A stretch of DNA of 64,000 nucleotides from Flavisolibacter sp. (GCA_028288675.1 JAQBNG010000248.1:1-64000), one strand, 5' to 3'. Positions 37,723-48,389 are shown, numbered from the stretch's first letter. Translations and numbers: made by a program. Notes: a model not told the origin generated them from the sequence alone.

Positions 37723-38367
37723 GTCTTTCCATAAAAATGGAAACAAGATTAGGGAGAGCAAAATCACCAACACGTCCGATGCAAATAACATCAACACATT
37801 TGTGAGCGGAACAGCAACTTTCAGGTTAAAAACAGTAGAAGAGGCGCTCATTAAAAGAAGCAGTTGCGGAATTATGATAGGAAAACCAAGTATAGCCATG
37901 ATAGCTGCATTTTGTTGTGCCTTGGCAGCAATGGCGGCGAGAAAAGTGAATACTAAACTTAAGCTCCATCCGCCTAAAAAAACAAGCCCGATAAATGCTA
38001 CGGTTTTTTGAACAGGGTAGGTGAGGAAGAGCGAAAACAATACCATGCTTAATAAACTCATTACCAACATCAGCAAAGAATTAAAAAGCAATTTAGCCAG
38101 CACAAAATTTTGTGGCGAAACAATAGAATGATAATACAACATGCGGCTGCGGCTCTCCTGCAAAAAGCTTTTAGCTACAGCATTGATGGAGATAAATAGC
38201 TGAATGATCCAGAAAAGTCCTATCCATGTTCTGTTGTCAGGACTTTCAATAGCCATGTATAAAACAAATATGGTAGCGCCTACGTAAAGCAACACGCCAT
38301 AGAAAGCATACTGCTGGCGGATTTCCAGCAACAGGTCTTTTTTAAAGAGGGTGAAAATTTGCTTCAT
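37720..38367 (-). CDS. Heme exporter CcmB-like ABC permease
   Basis: MKQIFTLFKKDLLLEIRQQYAFYGVLLYVGATIFVLYMA, FWIIQLFISINAVAKSFLQESRSRMLYYHSIVSPQNFVLAKLL. Confidence 0.88.
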   Translation of the reverse strand: MKQIFTLFKKDLLLEIRQQYAFYGVLLYVGATIFVLYMAIESPDNRTWIGLFWIIQLFISINAVAKSFLQESRSRMLYYHSIVSPQNFVLAKLLFNSLLMLVMSLLSMVLFSLFLTYPVQKTVAFIGLVFLGGWSLSLVFTFLAAIAAKAQQNAAIMAILGFPIIIPQLLLLMSASSTVFNLKVAVPLTNVLMLFASDVLVILLSLILFPFLWKD

Positions 38368-38648
38368 TTTCTTTGATAATTCTATTGACTTATTAGGACA
38401 AATCCTTAGAAAACTATTCCCAAGGAAATATTTCAATTTGCTGTAGTTGCGGAGCCCGCCGCCATGATTAGAAGAATCGGGATACACTTTTACCCATTTA
38501 TCAAATGACCTCTTATCCAAATAATAAATCAGCCAATTATCTATATCAGTTTTAATTTTCGTTAACTGCCATTCTGTTATTTATACTTCAGCGCCTTTCA
38601 GTGTAGCATTCACTAATCTTTTCCCTTTTAGTATTGTTTTCTCTTGCA

Positions 38649-39227
38649 TTACTCAATGGCTCCGTCAAGCGTAAAGCACACCCGGCATCTTGGTTCATAT
38701 GCGTTTTTAGCGCCCAGCATAATCTGGTCTTCGTTTGGAATAATGCGATAAGAGTAGTTGGCAATATTGCCGCACTTCATACAAATTGCATGAAGCTTAG
38801 TTACGTAGTCGGCCTTAGCCATTAGAAATGGCATTTGACCAAATGGTTTTGCCATAAAATCCATGTCAAGCCCGGCAACAATTACTCTTATGCCGCGTAT
38901 AGCCAGTTCATCACATACATATGGAATCTCGGGGTCAAAAAATTGCGCTTCATCAATTCCTACAACATCCACACCCTGCGCCATCAACAAAATTTTCTGA
39001 GAGTTATCAATGGGGGTTGATAAAATTGCATTTTCATCATGCGAAACAATTTTTATTTCATCGTAACGAACGTCAATGGCCGGTTTAAAGATTTCCACTT
39101 TCAGGTTGGCAATTTTTGCCCGCTTTAGCCTGCGTATCAATTCTTCTGTTTTGCCCGAAAACATGGAGCCGCAAATAACTTCTATCCATCCCCTTTTTTC
39201 TCCGCTTAGCAGTGGTTCTATAAACAT
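38649..39227 (-). CDS. tdk: Thymidine kinase
   Basis: [51 protein letters not shown]. Confidence 0.96.
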   Translation of the reverse strand: MFIEPLLSGEKRGWIEVICGSMFSGKTEELIRRLKRAKIANLKVEIFKPAIDVRYDEIKIVSHDENAILSTPIDNSQKILLMAQGVDVVGIDEAQFFDPEIPYVCDELAIRGIRVIVAGLDMDFMAKPFGQMPFLMAKADYVTKLHAICMKCGNIANYSYRIIPNEDQIMLGAKNAYEPRCRVCFTLDGAIE

Positions 39228-39342
39228 TTGTCGAAAATATTTTGCTTGCGCCGTCTAATTTGGCGAACTGTTAATAATTTTAAGCCCGTTATTTCGTTCA
39301 CCTTTACCACCTCGTCGGCAAAAAAACGAAAGTACCATAATC

Positions 39343-40161
39343 ATGGAAAGAATATACACCCTCATTGATAAATTATATCAGCAAAAGGCGCAGAGCGCTT
39401 CACCTGCTCACTTATTATTTACGGTTCAATTATTACAACAGGAACTTACTCAAGTGCAAAAACAGAACGGTTCACCAGGCTACAAAAGAGTATGTGTTAC
39501 ACTGCCTGTGAATTTTAATTTTTCGGAAGAAGCCCTTCGTGCTCCATTTAGTGAGTCAGGGAAAGAAAAAGAAATCTTTGTATTGGATGTAATTGAAGAG
39601 GAACCAGTGGTGGAAGAGGTAAATACTGAGACTGAAGTTGTCAGTGTACCCGTTTTTGAGGCCAAAGAATATGTATTGCAAAAACCAGTTTTGCAGGGAT
39701 CTCTTTACAATGAACCCGTTCCGGAAGTAAGGGAGGAGGCAGCGCCGGCGTATTCATCATACCAGGCTTATAATAGTGCATTCGATACGGTTACGGAAGC
39801 GCCTACGCTTACGCAGTATGCTGTGCGTAAAGAAGTGCATCATGCAATCAGCAATGTACAGGAATCGCTGAACGATCGGTTAAAAGAAGATAAGACAGAA
39901 GTGGCGCACCGCCTGAAAGAAACGCCCATTAAAGATTTACGAAAAGCGATTGGCATTAACGACCGTTTTGTTTTTGTGAAAGAATTATTCCGGGGCGATG
40001 AAGCGGGGTATGAGCGCAGTATAAAAACCATTAATGGTTTTAATATTTATTCTGAAGCAGAATATTGGATGGCCCGTGAGTTACGGTTAAAGCTAGCCTG
40101 GTCAGACGATAATGAAACAGTTAAGCATTTTTATAGCCTGGTAAGAAGACGCTTTTCCTGA
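39343..40161 (+). CDS. Conserved hypothetical protein
   Basis: 272-aa ORF with ordered C-terminus (PIKDLRKAIGINDRFVFVKELFRGDEAGYERSIKTINGF); its 3' end overlaps the convergent kdtA. Confidence 0.8.
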   Translation: MERIYTLIDKLYQQKAQSASPAHLLFTVQLLQQELTQVQKQNGSPGYKRVCVTLPVNFNFSEEALRAPFSESGKEKEIFVLDVIEEEPVVEEVNTETEVVSVPVFEAKEYVLQKPVLQGSLYNEPVPEVREEAAPAYSSYQAYNSAFDTVTEAPTLTQYAVRKEVHHAISNVQESLNDRLKEDKTEVAHRLKETPIKDLRKAIGINDRFVFVKELFRGDEAGYERSIKTINGFNIYSEAEYWMARELRLKLAWSDDNETVKHFYSLVRRRFS

Positions 40162-41381
40162 ATTGCCTGAAGTATTTTTTTAGTAGCGCCGGTATTTTTC
40201 TTAATATAATTTTGAGCTTTGTTACCTGTAGCTTGCAGATAATCTTCATTCATTAATAAGTGATCTGCAAGCTTTTTAAACTCTTCTTCTGTGCTGACGC
40301 TAAAGCCGCCGGCAGCATCAATTAGTTCTCCTGCCTCCCGGTATTTTTTATAATTCGGTCCAAAGACCACGGGCTTGCCCCATACGGCTGCTTCTAAAAT
40401 ATTATGAATGCCATCCTTGGTAAAGCCGCCGCCAACGTAGGTTAGGGTTGCATATTTATAAAGGCGGGAGAGAAGGCCAATCGAATCTATAATCAACGTT
40501 TGTGCATTTTGTTGACTGGCATCAGTAGTATACTCCGAATATAAAATGTGAACCGGAAATAAATTCTTTAGAGACGAAAGATGACTGGGAGCCATTTCAT
40601 GTGGCGCCACTATAAACTTTAATTGAGGATTTTCTTTTGCATAGGCAGCTAGTAATATTTCATCGCCTTCCCATGTGCTGCCGGCAACAATTACGTTTTT
40701 GTCTCCAATAAAATTTTGAATGAAATCTATAGCTAAAAATTGGCTACTAAGCTTTGTAACCCTGTCAAACCTTGTATCGCCGCAGATAGTGGCGTGGGAG
40801 ATTCCATTTTCCCGGAGGAGCAGCAACGATACTTCATCCTGTACGAAAATGTCCCGGAACAATAGCAACATCCGCCTGTAAAATGATCCATAGCTTTTAA
40901 AGAATACCTGCTCTTTTCTGAATACGGCGCTTACTAACAAAAGAGGAATCTGAAGAAAAGCAGTTGCGTTTAAATGATGGTACCAAAACTCGTATTTTAC
41001 AAAAATCACAAGCTTAGGCTTTACCGTTCTTAAAAAGCGTTCTGCGTTTTTTTGGGTATCTAAGGGCAAGTAAGTAATATAATCAGCATCCTGGTAGTTA
41101 TGGGCTGTATCAAATCCTGAGGGGGAAAAAAAGCTTACCAGTATTTTATAGGCGGGGTACTCTTTTTTCAGGGATTCTATTAAAGGCTTCCCTTGTTCGA
41201 ACTCGCCGGCAGAGGAGCAGTGCATCCAAATAATTCTGCCCTCATTACCAATGGCCTTTTCCAAATCTTCAAACAAAGATTTCCTGCCGTTAATCCAGGC
41301 AGCAGCCTTCTTATTCCAAATGGAAGCAAGGCGGATTCCTATAAAATAAAGCCTGATAAATTGGTTGTAAAGGGTAAGCAA
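40131..41381 (-). CDS. waaA: 3-deoxy-D-manno-octulosonic acid (Kdo) transferase
   Basis: IWMHCSSAGEFEQGKPLIESLKKEYP, VKYEFWYHHL, TYVGGGFTKDGIHNILEAAVWGKPVVFGPNYKKYREA. Confidence 0.95.
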   Translation of the reverse strand: MLTLYNQFIRLYFIGIRLASIWNKKAAAWINGRKSLFEDLEKAIGNEGRIIWMHCSSAGEFEQGKPLIESLKKEYPAYKILVSFFSPSGFDTAHNYQDADYITYLPLDTQKNAERFLRTVKPKLVIFVKYEFWYHHLNATAFLQIPLLLVSAVFRKEQVFFKSYGSFYRRMLLLFRDIFVQDEVSLLLLRENGISHATICGDTRFDRVTKLSSQFLAIDFIQNFIGDKNVIVAGSTWEGDEILLAAYAKENPQLKFIVAPHEMAPSHLSSLKNLFPVHILYSEYTTDASQQNAQTLIIDSIGLLSRLYKYATLTYVGGGFTKDGIHNILEAAVWGKPVVFGPNYKKYREAGELIDAAGGFSVSTEEEFKKLADHLLMNEDYLQATGNKAQNYIKKNTGATKKILQAIQEKRLLTRL

Positions 41382-41432
41382 AACTTGTATTAAGTGGCAA
41401 ATCTAAACTCCTGTGCCGAAACTATATTTCCC

Positions 41433-41440
41433 TATTTTTG
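41433..41440 (+). promoter_or_regulatory. Putative Bacteroidota -7 element (TAnnTTTG) upstream of the DegT-type gene
   Basis: TATTTTTG about 80 bp upstream of ATG 41518; motif match only. Confidence 0.4.
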
Positions 41441-41461
41441 CGCCACTTTAAAAAAATTTTG

Positions 41462-41514
41462 AATTTCTAATTCAGAGTTTTGAATTGGAAATTCCAAATC
41501 CAAAATTAGAAATT
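41462..41514. repeat. Palindromic A/T-rich element
   Basis: AATTTCTAATT ... AATTAGAAATT with inner GGAAATTCC; overlaps the ORF-track start 41485. Confidence 0.75.
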
Positions 41515-41517
41515 GTG

Positions 41518-42648
41518 ATGCGTCCCCTTCAAATGGTTGACCTGAAACAGCAGTATCAAAAGCTGAAAGCTGAAATTGATGCCGCTGTTATTGGAGTTTT
41601 AGAAAGCAGTGCCTTTATCAACGGACCGCAGGTACAAAGCTTTACGAAAGCCCTCGCTGCCTATAATGGCGTAAAGCATGTTATCCCTTGCGCTAATGGT
41701 ACCGATGCTTTACAAATTGCCATGATGGCCCTGGGCCTCCAACCCGGCGATGAAGTTATTACTCCCTCTTTTACGTATGTGGCTACTACCGAAGTAATAG
41801 CGCTTTTAAAGCTAACACCTGTTTTTGTAGAGGTGGATGCCAATACATTTTGTATAGATCCTAAGGTTATTAGAAATGCAATTACTCCAAAAACAAAAGC
41901 CATTGTTCCAGTGCATTTGTTTGGGCAAGCAGCCAACATGGAAGAGATTATGAAGATTGCAACAGAATTCAATCTTTATGTTATTGAAGACAATGCGCAA
42001 GCCATCGGCTGCGATTATACTTTTTTGGATGGTACGATGAAAAAAACGGGGAGCATCGGAACCATCGGCACTACCTCTTTCTTTCCTAGTAAAAACTTAG
42101 GTGGTTATGGCGATGGCGGAGCCATCATGACGAATGATGATGACCTGGCTGAAAAGCTGAAAATGATTGCTAACCACGGACAAAAGGTTCGTTATTATCA
42201 TGAGATCGTTGGGTGTAACAGCAGGCTTGATACAATACAGGCGGCAGTTTTGGAAATTAAGCTCCCGCATTTAGAGGACTACATTTCCAGCAGAAGAAGC
42301 GTTGCCAGTTTTTACGATAAGGCGTTTGGGGATCATTCAAAAATCACAATACCTTTCAGAACGCCATACAGCCGCCATGTATTTAATCAATATACATTAA
42401 TCCTCGAAGGACTTGACAGGAACGGTTTGCATGACTATCTTGCGGCCCAGAATATTCCGTCCATGATCTATTACCCTGTACCGGCACATCGCCAAAAAAT
42501 GTTTGAAAGCTTCAATTCTTCTAACACACTCTTGGCTACTACCGATTGGCTTACAGAACGGGTAATTTCTCTTCCGATGCATACGGAGATGGAGGAGGAT
42601 CAATTAAATTATATTACATCAAGAGTCTTGGCATTTGCTAATAAATAA
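41518..42648 (+). CDS. DegT/DnrJ/EryC1/StrS family PLP-dependent sugar aminotransferase
   Basis: NGTDALQIAMMALGLQPGDEVITPSFTYVATTEVI, PVHLFGQAANMEEI, VIEDNAQAIG, TTSFFPSKNLGGYGDGGA. Start at MRPLQMVDLKQQ. Confidence 0.94.
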   Translation: MRPLQMVDLKQQYQKLKAEIDAAVIGVLESSAFINGPQVQSFTKALAAYNGVKHVIPCANGTDALQIAMMALGLQPGDEVITPSFTYVATTEVIALLKLTPVFVEVDANTFCIDPKVIRNAITPKTKAIVPVHLFGQAANMEEIMKIATEFNLYVIEDNAQAIGCDYTFLDGTMKKTGSIGTIGTTSFFPSKNLGGYGDGGAIMTNDDDLAEKLKMIANHGQKVRYYHEIVGCNSRLDTIQAAVLEIKLPHLEDYISSRRSVASFYDKAFGDHSKITIPFRTPYSRHVFNQYTLILEGLDRNGLHDYLAAQNIPSMIYYPVPAHRQKMFESFNSSNTLLATTDWLTERVISLPMHTEMEEDQLNYITSRVLAFANK

Positions 42649-42658
42649 AAACTAACTA

Positions 42659-43984
42659 ATGAAAATTACAGTTGTAGGAACGGGGTATGTAGGTCTTGTA
42701 ACCGGTACTTGTTTAGCCGAAACCGGCAACCATGTTTGCTGTGTTGACATTGACCAACGTAAAGTAGAAAAGCTACGCAATGGTGTTATGCCTATTTACG
42801 AGCCCGGCCTGGAAAAATTGTTTGAACGTAATTTAAAAGAAGAACGCTTATCGTTTACTACTTCATTGAAAGAAGGTCTCGAACACGGTGAAATTGTTTT
42901 TCTTGCCCTGCCAACTCCTCCGGGCGAAGATGGTTCTGCTGACTTGAAATATATTTTGGGTGTATCCGAAAACATTGGAAAGCTGCTAACCGATTATAAA
43001 GTAATTATAGATAAAAGCACGGTGCCTGTAGGCACTGCTGAGAAAGTGCAAGACGCCATCGCTAAAAATTTTGATGGTGAGTTTGATGTGGTTTCCAATC
43101 CTGAATTTTTACGGGAAGGTGTGGCAGTTGATGATTTTATGAAACCTGATCGCATCGTTATCGGTACCAGGTCGGAAAGAGCGCAGAAGCTCCTTACAGA
43201 GTTATATGCCCCCTATGTTCGCCAGGGAAATCCTATTATTTTTATGGATGAACGTTCTGCTGAATTAACGAAGTATGCAGCGAACGCGTTTTTGGCTACA
43301 AAGATTTCTTTCATGAATGAAATTGCGCAACTCTGTGAGCGCCTTGGTGCAGATGTAGACATGGTGCGTCGCGGAATTGGCAGTGATGACCGTATAGGTA
43401 AGCGCTTTTTGTTTCCAGGTATCGGTTATGGCGGCAGCTGCTTTCCTAAAGATGTACAGGCACTGGTTTACTCTGCCAACGAAGTGGCTTACGACTTTCA
43501 AATTTTGAACGCTGTAACGGAAGTAAATGAAAAGCAGAAAGTTCATCTTGTAAATAAAATCAAACGATATTATAATAATGATTTAAGCGGAAAGCATTTT
43601 GCCATCTGGGGGCTTGCGTTTAAACCTAATACAGATGATATTCGTGAAGCACCTGCTTTGGAAATCATTCATGCCTTGACAGGAGCAGGCGCAACTGTAG
43701 CTGCTTTTGATCCTGAAGCAATGAGTAATGTAAAAGGTGTGATTGGCGATAAGGTTACCTATTCCGAAACCCAGTATGACTGTTTGGAGAATGCTGATGC
43801 ATTGATTATTGCCACTGAGTGGAACGAGTTCAGAACACCGGATTTTGATAAGATCATCGCTACATTGAAAGACTCAGTTGTATTTGACGGACGCAACCTT
43901 TTTGATGTAGAACAGATGGAGAAAAAAGGGTTTCATTACGAAAGCATCGGACGCCCATTAGTTAACCAACCCAAAATTGCCTGA
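42659..43984 (+). CDS. ugd: UDP-glucose 6-dehydrogenase
   Basis: [74 protein letters not shown]. Confidence 0.95.
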   Translation: MKITVVGTGYVGLVTGTCLAETGNHVCCVDIDQRKVEKLRNGVMPIYEPGLEKLFERNLKEERLSFTTSLKEGLEHGEIVFLALPTPPGEDGSADLKYILGVSENIGKLLTDYKVIIDKSTVPVGTAEKVQDAIAKNFDGEFDVVSNPEFLREGVAVDDFMKPDRIVIGTRSERAQKLLTELYAPYVRQGNPIIFMDERSAELTKYAANAFLATKISFMNEIAQLCERLGADVDMVRRGIGSDDRIGKRFLFPGIGYGGSCFPKDVQALVYSANEVAYDFQILNAVTEVNEKQKVHLVNKIKRYYNNDLSGKHFAIWGLAFKPNTDDIREAPALEIIHALTGAGATVAAFDPEAMSNVKGVIGDKVTYSETQYDCLENADALIIATEWNEFRTPDFDKIIATLKDSVVFDGRNLFDVEQMEKKGFHYESIGRPLVNQPKIA

Positions 43985-44958
43985 TGAGTAAAAGAATTTT
44001 AATAACAGGTGCTGCTGGTTTTTTAGGTTCACATCTTTGTGATCGCTTTATAAAAGAAGGATACGAAGTGCTTGCAATGGATAATCTTATTACTGGCGAT
44101 TTAAGAAATATCGAGCATCTCTTCCCCTTGAAAGAATTTCAATTCTATCATCATGATGTAACTAAGTTTATTCACATTTCCGGATCCCTGGATTACATCC
44201 TGCATTTTGCTTCCCCTGCCAGTCCGATTGATTATTTAAAAATTCCTATCCAGACGCTTAAAGTTGGATCCATGGGAACGCACAACTGCTTGGGGCTTGC
44301 TAAAAACAAAGGCGCAAGAATATTGGTAGCGTCTACCAGTGAAGTATACGGAGACCCTTTGGTACACCCGCAAACAGAGGAGTATTGGGGAAATGTAAAT
44401 CCAGTAGGGCCGCGGGGTGTTTATGATGAAGCCAAGCGTTTCATGGAGTCAATTACCATGGCCTACCACACTTTCCATAATGTTGACACCAGGATAATTA
44501 GAATTTTTAATACGTATGGTCCGCGCATGCGATTAAATGATGGCCGGGCCCTACCTGCATTTGTTGGACAGGCTTTACGGGGTGAAGACCTTACTGTTTT
44601 TGGTGATGGTTCACAAACCCGGTCATTCTGCTATGTTGACGATTTGGTAGAAGGTATTTACAGATTGCTTTTAAGCGATTATACCCAGCCTATGAACATT
44701 GGTAATCCTGACGAAATTTCTCTGAAGGAATTTGCTGAGGAAATATTAGAGTTAACAGGTCATAAAGTACAAATCGCTTATAATCCTTTGCCTGTGGATG
44801 ATCCAAAACAGCGTAAGCCTGACATTACAAAAGCGAAGGCCATTCTAGGTTGGTCGCCGAAAATAGGCCGGTCAGACGGTTTGAAAACAACCTATGAATA
44901 TTTCAAATCACTTCCTGCTGAAGAATGGACCAAGCAGCCCAAAGAGTTTTATAAGTAA
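43984..44958 (+). CDS. UDP-glucuronate decarboxylase (UDP-xylose synthase-like SDR)
   Basis: [124 protein letters not shown]. Confidence 0.95.
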   Translation: MSKRILITGAAGFLGSHLCDRFIKEGYEVLAMDNLITGDLRNIEHLFPLKEFQFYHHDVTKFIHISGSLDYILHFASPASPIDYLKIPIQTLKVGSMGTHNCLGLAKNKGARILVASTSEVYGDPLVHPQTEEYWGNVNPVGPRGVYDEAKRFMESITMAYHTFHNVDTRIIRIFNTYGPRMRLNDGRALPAFVGQALRGEDLTVFGDGSQTRSFCYVDDLVEGIYRLLLSDYTQPMNIGNPDEISLKEFAEEILELTGHKVQIAYNPLPVDDPKQRKPDITKAKAILGWSPKIGRSDGLKTTYEYFKSLPAEEWTKQPKEFYK

Positions 44959-44969
44959 TAACGAATAGA

Positions 44970-45025
44970 CAATAAGCAACTGGCAAGAAGCAAAACTGAA
45001 TCGCTTTGTTGCCAGTTGCTTATTG
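44970..45025. repeat. Intergenic palindrome with 17-bp perfect arms; possible terminator
   Basis: CAATAAGCAACTGGCAA (44970-44986) / TTGCCAGTTGCTTATTG (45009-45025) followed by TTTTTTAATT. Confidence 0.95.
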
Positions 45026-45040
45026 TTTTTTAATTGCCTA

Positions 45041-45069
45041 TTGCCTATTACACATTGCCTCTATATTTG
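45041..45069 (+). promoter_or_regulatory. Putative Bacteroidota promoter TTG-N18-TATATTTG for the TviB-like gene
   Basis: TTG 45041-45043, TATATTTG 45062-45069, ATG at 45090. Confidence 0.5.
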
Positions 45070-45089
45070 CACCCGAATAATACAGATTA

Positions 45090-46379
45090 ATGTACCAGGA
45101 TCTTATTGAGAAAAAAGAGAAATTAGCCGTTATTGGTTTAGGTTATGTTGGCCTGCCAATAGCCCTTGAATTTGCCAGAAAAATTTCTGTTATTGGCTTT
45201 GATATAAGTGAGAAACGCATTGAGTTGATGCGCAGTAATATTGACCCAAGCAATGAATTGGAAGCCTCTGCTTTTGAAGGCTGTGCTATTGAATTTACTT
45301 CTTCCCTTGATAAATTACGTGAAGCAAAATTTTATGTAGTGGCTGTGCCCACGCCGGTTGACGATCATAATGTACCCGATTTAAAGCCGGTAAAAAAGGC
45401 CTCGGAAACAATAGGCAAAGTGATTAAAAAAGGCGATTATGTAATATTTGAATCTACCGTTTATCCTGGTTGCACAGAAGAAGATTGTTTGCCGATTATT
45501 GAAAAGTTATCTGGGTTAACGCATGGTGTTGACTTTAAATCAGGCTACTCGCCTGAACGCATTAATCCCGGCGATAAAAAACACACGCTTCGTACCGTCG
45601 TAAAAGTCGTTTCAGGTTGTGATGCTGAGTCGTTGGAAGAAATTGCCAGGACTTACGAATTAGTGGTTGATGCCGGTGTGCATCGTGCTTCTTCCATTAA
45701 AGTTGCGGAAGCTGCAAAGATCATTGAAAATACACAGCGTGATTTGAACATAGCCCTGATGAACGAGCTTTCTATCATCTTTGATAAGATGAATATTAAT
45801 ACTTATGAAGTACTTGAAGCAGCAGGTACAAAATGGAATTTTTTACCTTTCAGCCCTGGTTTGGTTGGCGGCCATTGTATTGGTGTTGACCCTTACTACC
45901 TTACTTATAAGGCAAGTGAGTTGGGTTATAATTCAAGGGTGATTTTAGCAGGCCGTTATACCAACGACAATATGCCTGTGTATGTAGCCCGCAAAGTAGT
46001 GCGCCACATAATAAGTAATGTAAGTGATGTTAAGGCTTCAAAAGTGTTGGTGATGGGTGCCACATTTAAAGAAAATGTGAGCGATATCCGAAACTCAAAA
46101 GTGGCTGACGTAGTAAAGGAATTAAAAGAGTTTTTTGTAAACGTAGATGTAGTGGACCCCCATGCCAACAGTGAAGAATTACAACACGAATATGGTTTTG
46201 GTCTGACTGAACATGTCGCTTCCGATTATGATGCGGTAATTGTAGCAGTAAGCCACGAACCGTATGCGGATTTGGATGAAGCCTATTTTACATCCATCAC
46301 AAAACCAACTGCACTAATTGCGGATTTAAAAGGCGTATATCGAAATAAAATTACCAACCGAAGTTATTGGAGCTTTTAA
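45090..46379 (+). CDS. Nucleotide sugar dehydrogenase (TviB/WbpA-like, UDP-HexNAc dehydrogenase)
   Basis: KLAVIGLGYVGLPIALEFARK, ESTVYPGCTEEDCLPIIEKLSGL, GYSPERINPGDKKHTL, GLVGGHCIGVDPYYLTYKA. Confidence 0.94.
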   Translation: MYQDLIEKKEKLAVIGLGYVGLPIALEFARKISVIGFDISEKRIELMRSNIDPSNELEASAFEGCAIEFTSSLDKLREAKFYVVAVPTPVDDHNVPDLKPVKKASETIGKVIKKGDYVIFESTVYPGCTEEDCLPIIEKLSGLTHGVDFKSGYSPERINPGDKKHTLRTVVKVVSGCDAESLEEIARTYELVVDAGVHRASSIKVAEAAKIIENTQRDLNIALMNELSIIFDKMNINTYEVLEAAGTKWNFLPFSPGLVGGHCIGVDPYYLTYKASELGYNSRVILAGRYTNDNMPVYVARKVVRHIISNVSDVKASKVLVMGATFKENVSDIRNSKVADVVKELKEFFVNVDVVDPHANSEELQHEYGFGLTEHVASDYDAVIVAVSHEPYADLDEAYFTSITKPTALIADLKGVYRNKITNRSYWSF

Positions 46380-46380
46380 T

Positions 46381-46941
46381 ATGCCCTTTCACCCAACATA
46401 CATACCTGGCCTTTTAGTTTTTGAGCCAAAAGTATTTGAAGACACCCGGGGCTATTTTTTTGAAGCCTTTAGCGAAAAAATTTTTCACCAGGAAGGCATT
46501 ACTCTAAAATTTGTACAGGATAATCAGTCACATTCCAAATATGGGGTTATACGCGGACTGCATTATCAAACGTATCCACATGCGCAGGCTAAACTGGTAC
46601 GTGTGCTTGATGGCGTTATAGTAGATGGCGTGGTTGACATCAGGGCAGGTTCGCCAACGTTTGGAAAAACCTTTACTATTGAACTATCAGCAACTAATAA
46701 AAAGCAATTGCTGGTACCCGCTGGTTTTGCCCATGGCTTTGCTGTTACCAGCGAAACGGCTACTATTCTATATAAGTGTGATGAGTTCTGGAATAAAGAA
46801 AGCGAAGGCGGTATCCGTTACGACGATCCGGCATTAAATATTGACTGGGGCATACCAAAGGACAAGGCCATTCTTTTGGATAAAGATTTGAGTTTACCCT
46901 TGTTTGCAGATTGTAAACATAATTTTGTTTACCAGCCGTAA
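46381..46941 (+). CDS. rfbC: dTDP-4-dehydrorhamnose 3,5-epimerase
   Basis: GLLVFEPKVFEDTRGYFFEAFSEKIF, QDNQSHSKYGVIRGLHYQ, VPAGFAHGFAVTSETATILYKCDEFWNKESEGGIRYDDP. Confidence 0.95.
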   Translation: MPFHPTYIPGLLVFEPKVFEDTRGYFFEAFSEKIFHQEGITLKFVQDNQSHSKYGVIRGLHYQTYPHAQAKLVRVLDGVIVDGVVDIRAGSPTFGKTFTIELSATNKKQLLVPAGFAHGFAVTSETATILYKCDEFWNKESEGGIRYDDPALNIDWGIPKDKAILLDKDLSLPLFADCKHNFVYQP

Positions 46942-47810
46942 TGCAATACAAACAAAAGATACTGGTTACCGGGAGTAATGGTCAGTTAGGAAGTGAGATA
47001 AAAGAACTGGCTTCTTCTTACCCCGCTTATGATTTTCATTTTTTTACAAGGGCTGAACTTTCGTTAGATAGTAGCGCAATTATTGAAGAAATTATTGCTG
47101 AAGTAAATCCCGATTATCTTATTAACTGCGCTGCTTATACGGCGGTTGATAAAGCGGAAACTGAGAAAGAACAAGCCTTGCAAATTAACGGAACTGCCGT
47201 GGGGATAATGGCAGAAGCCTGTGCAAAACTGGGTGCAAAATTTATACATATCTCCACCGACTATGTTTTTGATGGCTCCATTGAAAAGCCATTGCAGGAA
47301 GATGCTCCTGTATCGCCTGTAAACTATTATGGCGAAAGTAAATCGGCTGGTGAACAAGTGGTTATGCAGGCGAATGCTGAGAGTATTATCATCCGCACCT
47401 CGTGGGTATATTCCTTTTACGGAAAGAATTTTGTGAAGACGATGATGCGCCTTATGAGCGAAAAAGAAAGTATCAATGTAGTGGGCGATCAATGGGGCTC
47501 GCCAACCTATGCCGCTGATTTAGCGGTAGCCATCATGCAAATAATAACCTCCGGTAAATGGGTGCCCGGCATCTATCATTTTAGCAATGAAGGCGTAATT
47601 ACATGGGCACAATTTGCCGGGGAAATTGCTTCGCTTATTCAATCTCCATGTGTTGTGAATTCTATTCCTACTTCAAGCTACCCAACGCCTGCGAAGCGGC
47701 CATTGTATTCTGTAATGGATAAAACCAAAATACAAACCTGCTATGGCATTGATACAAAAAACTGGAAAGAAAGTTTAGCCATTTGCGTTAGAAAGCTAAC
47801 AGCAAAATAA
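46941..47810 (+). CDS. rfbD: dTDP-4-dehydrorhamnose reductase
   Basis: ILVTGSNGQLGSEIKELA, DYLINCAAYTAVDKAE, ISTDYVFDGSIEKPLQEDAPVSPVNYYGESKSAGEQ. Confidence 0.95.
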   Translation: MQYKQKILVTGSNGQLGSEIKELASSYPAYDFHFFTRAELSLDSSAIIEEIIAEVNPDYLINCAAYTAVDKAETEKEQALQINGTAVGIMAEACAKLGAKFIHISTDYVFDGSIEKPLQEDAPVSPVNYYGESKSAGEQVVMQANAESIIIRTSWVYSFYGKNFVKTMMRLMSEKESINVVGDQWGSPTYAADLAVAIMQIITSGKWVPGIYHFSNEGVITWAQFAGEIASLIQSPCVVNSIPTSSYPTPAKRPLYSVMDKTKIQTCYGIDTKNWKESLAICVRKLTAK

Positions 47811-47909
47811 ACGCTCACTCAAACGACGCCTGTCCATCGTTCACTTCCACGGAGTTGGAAGCACCACAAATTTTATTTTTGTATTATCGCAAAAGAATTT
47901 TCAGCTAGT

Positions 47910-48389
47910 ATGAAAGCAGCATCGGCCCAGGAAATAAAGGCAGCGTTAAAAGATCTTGATTCAAAAGCTTTGATGGAACTATGCCTGCGCCTGGCCCGGT
48001 ACAAAAAAGAAAACAAAGAGCTGCTTACTTTTTTGATTTTTGAAGCAGATGATTTAGCAGCCTATATTAAAAGTGTAAACGAAGAAATCGATGAAACTTT
48101 CGGCAGTGTAAACACAAGCAGTGTTTATTTTGCAAAGAAAGGGCTTCGCAAGGCGCTTCGTATCTCCAATAAATACATCCGCTATGCAGGAAGCAAAACG
48201 GCCGAAGTGGAAATTTTGCTTCATTACTGCACCAACTTCAGGGGTCTAAAGCTATCCTGGCAAAAAAGCACAATGCTTTCCAACATTTATAAAGCGCAGC
48301 TTAAAAAAATTGAAGCAGCTATAAGCAGCCTGCATGAGGATTTGCAGTACGATTACCTGAGGAGCCTTCAGCGGCTAACTGAGTATTGA
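47910..48389 (+). CDS. Conserved hypothetical protein
   Basis: 159-aa well-formed ORF; no family recognised. Confidence 0.7.
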   Translation: MKAASAQEIKAALKDLDSKALMELCLRLARYKKENKELLTFLIFEADDLAAYIKSVNEEIDETFGSVNTSSVYFAKKGLRKALRISNKYIRYAGSKTAEVEILLHYCTNFRGLKLSWQKSTMLSNIYKAQLKKIEAAISSLHEDLQYDYLRSLQRLTEY

